Source of the DNA: Gammaproteobacteria bacterium
Lineage (GTDB): Bacteria > Pseudomonadota > Gammaproteobacteria > GRL18
DNA: 16,651 nucleotides
Direction of reading: 5' to 3'
NCBI GenBank assembly: GCA_023144715.1
Contig: JAGLFC010000045.1
Span: 1 to 16,651 of the forward strand
In this document: positions 14,734 through 16,651 of the stretch, piece after piece
Numbering within the stretch: position 1 is the stretch's first letter
Layout: every line of letters starts with the position of its first letter
Made by a program: the position numbers and the translations under genes
Notes under the pieces: model-generated
What the model was told of the DNA's origin: nothing
The model's database searches: none
What the model saw: the letters and a program-made list of their open reading frames with translations, nothing else

Positions 14734-15582
14734 TTATTCATAAATTGTTGGGATACTTTGGCGTTTATGTTGAGTATTGTTATAAATTTGAATGATTCTT
14801 TTTTCTACAGTGTCTGCTATATTTCGACCCTCAAGAAAATCATCAATTTGATCATAACTGAGTCCTAAAGAAGCTTCATCAGATTTTTCAGGTGATAAGC
14901 ATTCTAAATCAGCTGTCGGTGTTTTTTCAATCAGACTCTGAGGAGCACCGAGCGTCTTTGCAATTTGTCTGACTTGACGTTTATTTAAACCAAATAAAGG
15001 GGCAAGATCACAGGCACCATCACCATATTTGGTATAAAAACCGGTTACATTTTCAGCAGAATGATCAGTACCCAGTACTAAACCACCTATCAAACCCGCA
15101 ATTTCAAATTGAACCACCATACGAGTACGGGCTTTTACATTGCCTTTAGCAAAATCAATAGTCTCTTCAGAATGTATGAGTGGCTTATTTTCTCTGAGAG
15201 AATGAAGTACTTCATTATGAATACCGTCAGTGCCGGGTTTGATATTCACGACTAAACTATGGTCAGCTTGTATAAAATTAAGAGAGATTTGAGCATCTTC
15301 TTCATCAGCTTGAATATCATGAGGTAAGCGTACAGCATAAAATTGGTAATGATGTGTATTGTGTGCCTGATTTAAAGCATTAATGGCTAATTGTGCCAAA
15401 CGCCCACAAGTGGTGGAATCAATACCACCACTAATACCCAACACTAAATTTTTTAGACCAGAAGAAAGAAGTTGTTGCTTGATAAAATGAATGCGTCGCT
15501 CAATTTCAAATTCTGCATTAATTTCAGGAAGGACATTCATGGTATTAATAATATCTTGTCTGCTTAAAGAAAAATGATTCAA
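14734..15582 (-). CDS. nadE: NH3-dependent NAD(+) synthetase
   Basis: NadE adenylates nicotinate adenine dinucleotide and replaces the acid by an amide, the last step of NAD synthesis. The 282-residue protein is the E. coli-type single-domain form (275 residues), without a glutaminase domain, so it uses free ammonia. Seen: the PP-loop SGGIDS (51-56), YAVRLPHDIQADEEDAQ, GTDHSAENVTGFYTKYGDGACDLAPLFGL with the ATP- and substrate-contact residues, and the final HKRQSIP. The start is TTG with AGAGG 8 nt upstream. A tRNA-Arg gene lies 125 nt upstream on the same strand; no clear terminator lies between them, so the tRNA transcript may run on, but separate transcription is equally likely. Confidence 0.95.
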   Translation of the reverse strand: MNHFSLSRQDIINTMNVLPEINAEFEIERRIHFIKQQLLSSGLKNLVLGISGGIDSTTCGRLAQLAINALNQAHNTHHYQFYAVRLPHDIQADEEDAQISLNFIQADHSLVVNIKPGTDGIHNEVLHSLRENKPLIHSEETIDFAKGNVKARTRMVVQFEIAGLIGGLVLGTDHSAENVTGFYTKYGDGACDLAPLFGLNKRQVRQIAKTLGAPQSLIEKTPTADLECLSPEKSDEASLGLSYDQIDDFLEGRNIADTVEKRIIQIYNNTQHKRQSIPTIYE

Positions 15583-15707
15583 AAGATTAACCTCTAATTT
15601 AATAGGTTTAGATTGAAAATAATATTGCTGAATGGAGTAATTGTATTAAAAAATGGATAGATGATAATGAATTATAAATATATGGTGTAACGAAATGAAA
15701 AGTAAAA

Positions 15708-15784
15708 TGGTGCGCCTGAGACGATTTGAACGTCCGACCTTCGCCTCCGGAGGGCGACGCTCTATCCAGCTGAGCTACAGGCGC
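15708..15784 (-). tRNA. tRNA-Arg (CCG anticodon)
   Basis: Read on the minus strand, the acceptor stem GCGCCTG pairs perfectly with CAGGCGC, and discriminator A is followed by an encoded CCA (15710-15708). The anticodon arm reads TCGCC-CTCCGGA-GGCGA, which puts CCG at the anticodon for CGG codons. The D arm with AGCTCAGCTGGATAGAGC and the T arm around ACGTTCAAATCGT are normal. Total length is 77 nt with CCA. Confidence 0.97.
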
Positions 15785-15800
15785 ACTATAAACACAAAGA

Positions 15801-15829
15801 ATTATATACTATTTTGATAAAAATTTGAA
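15801..15829 (-). promoter_or_regulatory. Sigma-70-like promoter of tRNA-Arg
   Basis: On the minus strand a TATAAT (15806-15801) follows TTCAAA (15829-15824) with exactly 17 nt between them. The -10 lies 17 nt before the tRNA 5' end, giving a short leader of about ten nucleotides. The -35 matches four of six consensus bases. Confidence 0.55.
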
Positions 15830-15844
15830 GACTGGGGTAAGTGG

Positions 15845-15871
15845 CACTCAATATTTTGTAAGTATTGAGTG
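15845..15871. repeat. Hairpin between acs and tRNA-Arg
   Basis: A perfect 9-bp stem (CACTCAATA 15845-15853 with TATTGAGTG 15863-15871), extendable inward by a G-T and two A-T pairs to a 3-nt loop. No T-run follows on either strand. It sits next to a second hairpin at 15884-15909. Confidence 0.4.
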
Positions 15872-15883
15872 TCCGTTAAAACA

Positions 15884-15909
15884 CGTTGGGTAGCCTTTTT
15901 TACCCAACG
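15884..15909 (-). terminator. Intrinsic terminator downstream of acs
   Basis: A perfect 9-bp stem (CGTTGGGTA 15884-15892 with TACCCAACG 15901-15909) around an 8-nt loop. Read leftward, past the stem, the sequence is TGTTTT, a short U-run, as expected for terminating acs 22 nt after its stop. Confidence 0.65.
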
Positions 15910-15931
15910 GATTTTATGTAACCTATTTTGA

Positions 15932-16651
15932 TTACTTATTTTCTCTATGTTTTGTTAAATGTTCAACCACACTAGGATCGGCTAACGTGCTGGTATCACC
16001 CATATTATCTAATTCATTACTGGCAATTTTACGTAAAATACGGCGCATAATTTTACCAGAGCGAGTTTTAGGTAAGCCCGGAGCCCATTGTACAAAATCT
16101 AATGAGGCGATAGGTCCAATTTCATTACGGACTTGTTTAACCATCTCAATTTTTAGCTCATCACTGGCTTCTACCCCTTTGACTAAAGTGATGTAAGCAT
16201 AAATTCCTTGACCTTTAATATCATGTGGATAACCAACAATAGCAGCCTCAGCAACGCCCTTGTGTAATACTAAGGCACTTTCAATTTCAGCAGTCCCTAA
16301 ACGATGACCAGAGACATTTAAAACATCATCGACACGTCCAGTGATCCAATAATAATCATCTGCATCACGACGTGCACCATCACTGGTAAAATAATGACCG
16401 GGATACGTACTAAAATACGTATCAATAAAACGTTGGTGATCGCCATAAATAGTACGCATTTGACCCGGCCAACTGGCACTAATGACTAATGAACCAGAAG
16501 CGGCGACTTCATTAATAATATTGCCATCCGTATCCATGAGATTGGGCTGAACACCAAAGAAGGGACGGGAGGCAGACCCTGGTTTTAAAGCGGTTGCCCC
16601 TGGTAGTGGGGTGATCATAAAGCCACCTGTTTCAGTTTGCCACCAAGTATC
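15932..16651 (-). CDS. acs: Acetyl-CoA synthetase, C-terminal part (5' end outside window)
   Basis: Acs activates acetate to acetyl-AMP and then acetyl-CoA. Only the last 239 residues lie in the window; the frame continues past the right edge. Visible marks are DTWWQTETGG at the very start, followed by the hinge region TGRVDDVLNVSGHRLGTAEIE and the C-terminal GLPKTRSGKIMRR. The Lys of SGKIMRR (residue 200 of the visible part) is the catalytic lysine that Pat-type enzymes acetylate in Acs. The ending ADPSVVEHLTKHRENK is also Acs-like. This favours Acs over propionyl-CoA or other AMP-forming ligases, though the substrate pocket is largely outside the window. A terminator follows at 15884-15909. 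Confidence 0.93.
   Translation of the reverse strand, partial: DTWWQTETGGFMITPLPGATALKPGSASRPFFGVQPNLMDTDGNIINEVAASGSLVISASWPGQMRTIYGDHQRFIDTYFSTYPGHYFTSDGARRDADDYYWITGRVDDVLNVSGHRLGTAEIESALVLHKGVAEAAIVGYPHDIKGQGIYAYITLVKGVEASDELKIEMVKQVRNEIGPIASLDFVQWAPGLPKTRSGKIMRRILRKIASNELDNMGDTSTLADPSVVEHLTKHRENK

Noticed and set aside
1..16651. Insertion sequence, prophage, CRISPR array or defence island
   Set aside because: No transposase, integrase, spacer-repeat series or cas gene is visible; the tRNA-Arg has no nearby integrase or direct repeat.

Overview
The window is AT-rich (about one third G+C by eye). Its genes look like those of a gammaproteobacterium: an EnvZ-type sensor kinase, a TtrS/TtrR-like pair, an MltF-like lytic transglycosylase, an MsbA-like exporter, E. 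coli-type MoaC, MoaD, MoaE and NadE, and a tRNA-Arg(CCG) with encoded CCA. A free-living or symbiotic sulfur-oxidising-type lineage is possible but is only a guess. I see no insertion sequence, phage gene, CRISPR array or obvious pseudogene. Several genes start with TTG and have good Shine-Dalgarno sites.

Left part (2-5353). Reading rightward: the 3' part of a DUF2202 ferritin-like protein, then an intrinsic terminator that touches the ribosome site of a small secreted Lys/Gly-rich protein, then an EnvZ-like histidine kinase with no response regulator in view. Convergent to these is a TtrS/TtrR-like kinase and FixJ-type regulator operon; its last codon overlaps the EnvZ-like gene by 4 bp. No tetrathionate reductase genes are present, so the signal is unknown.

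Middle (5354-7427). An unrecognised helical protein is followed by a Crp/Fnr-family regulator that lacks the FNR iron-sulfur cysteines but keeps an FNR-type DNA-reading helix. A 380-nt noncoding stretch follows. Its terminator works best for leftward transcripts, so the stretch may hold a long 3' UTR or a small RNA.

Leftward operon (12652 down to 7428). The order is RsmC-like methyltransferase, a lipoprotein lytic transglycosylase with two tandem solute-binding modules, an MsbA-like ABC exporter and a FolK-type kinase, with gaps of only 12, 2 and 21 nt. Three of the four genes contact the cell envelope or its precursors only by inference. The grouping is unusual and is the best candidate for an undescribed functional unit here.

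Right part (12767-16651). moaC (leftward) diverges from moaD-moaE (rightward); together they encode steps of molybdopterin synthesis. Convergent to moaE is a membrane-anchored DUF302 protein, preceded by nadE on the same strand. The tRNA-Arg and the 3' part of acs (acetyl-CoA synthetase, running off the right edge) are also leftward, with tandem hairpins between them.
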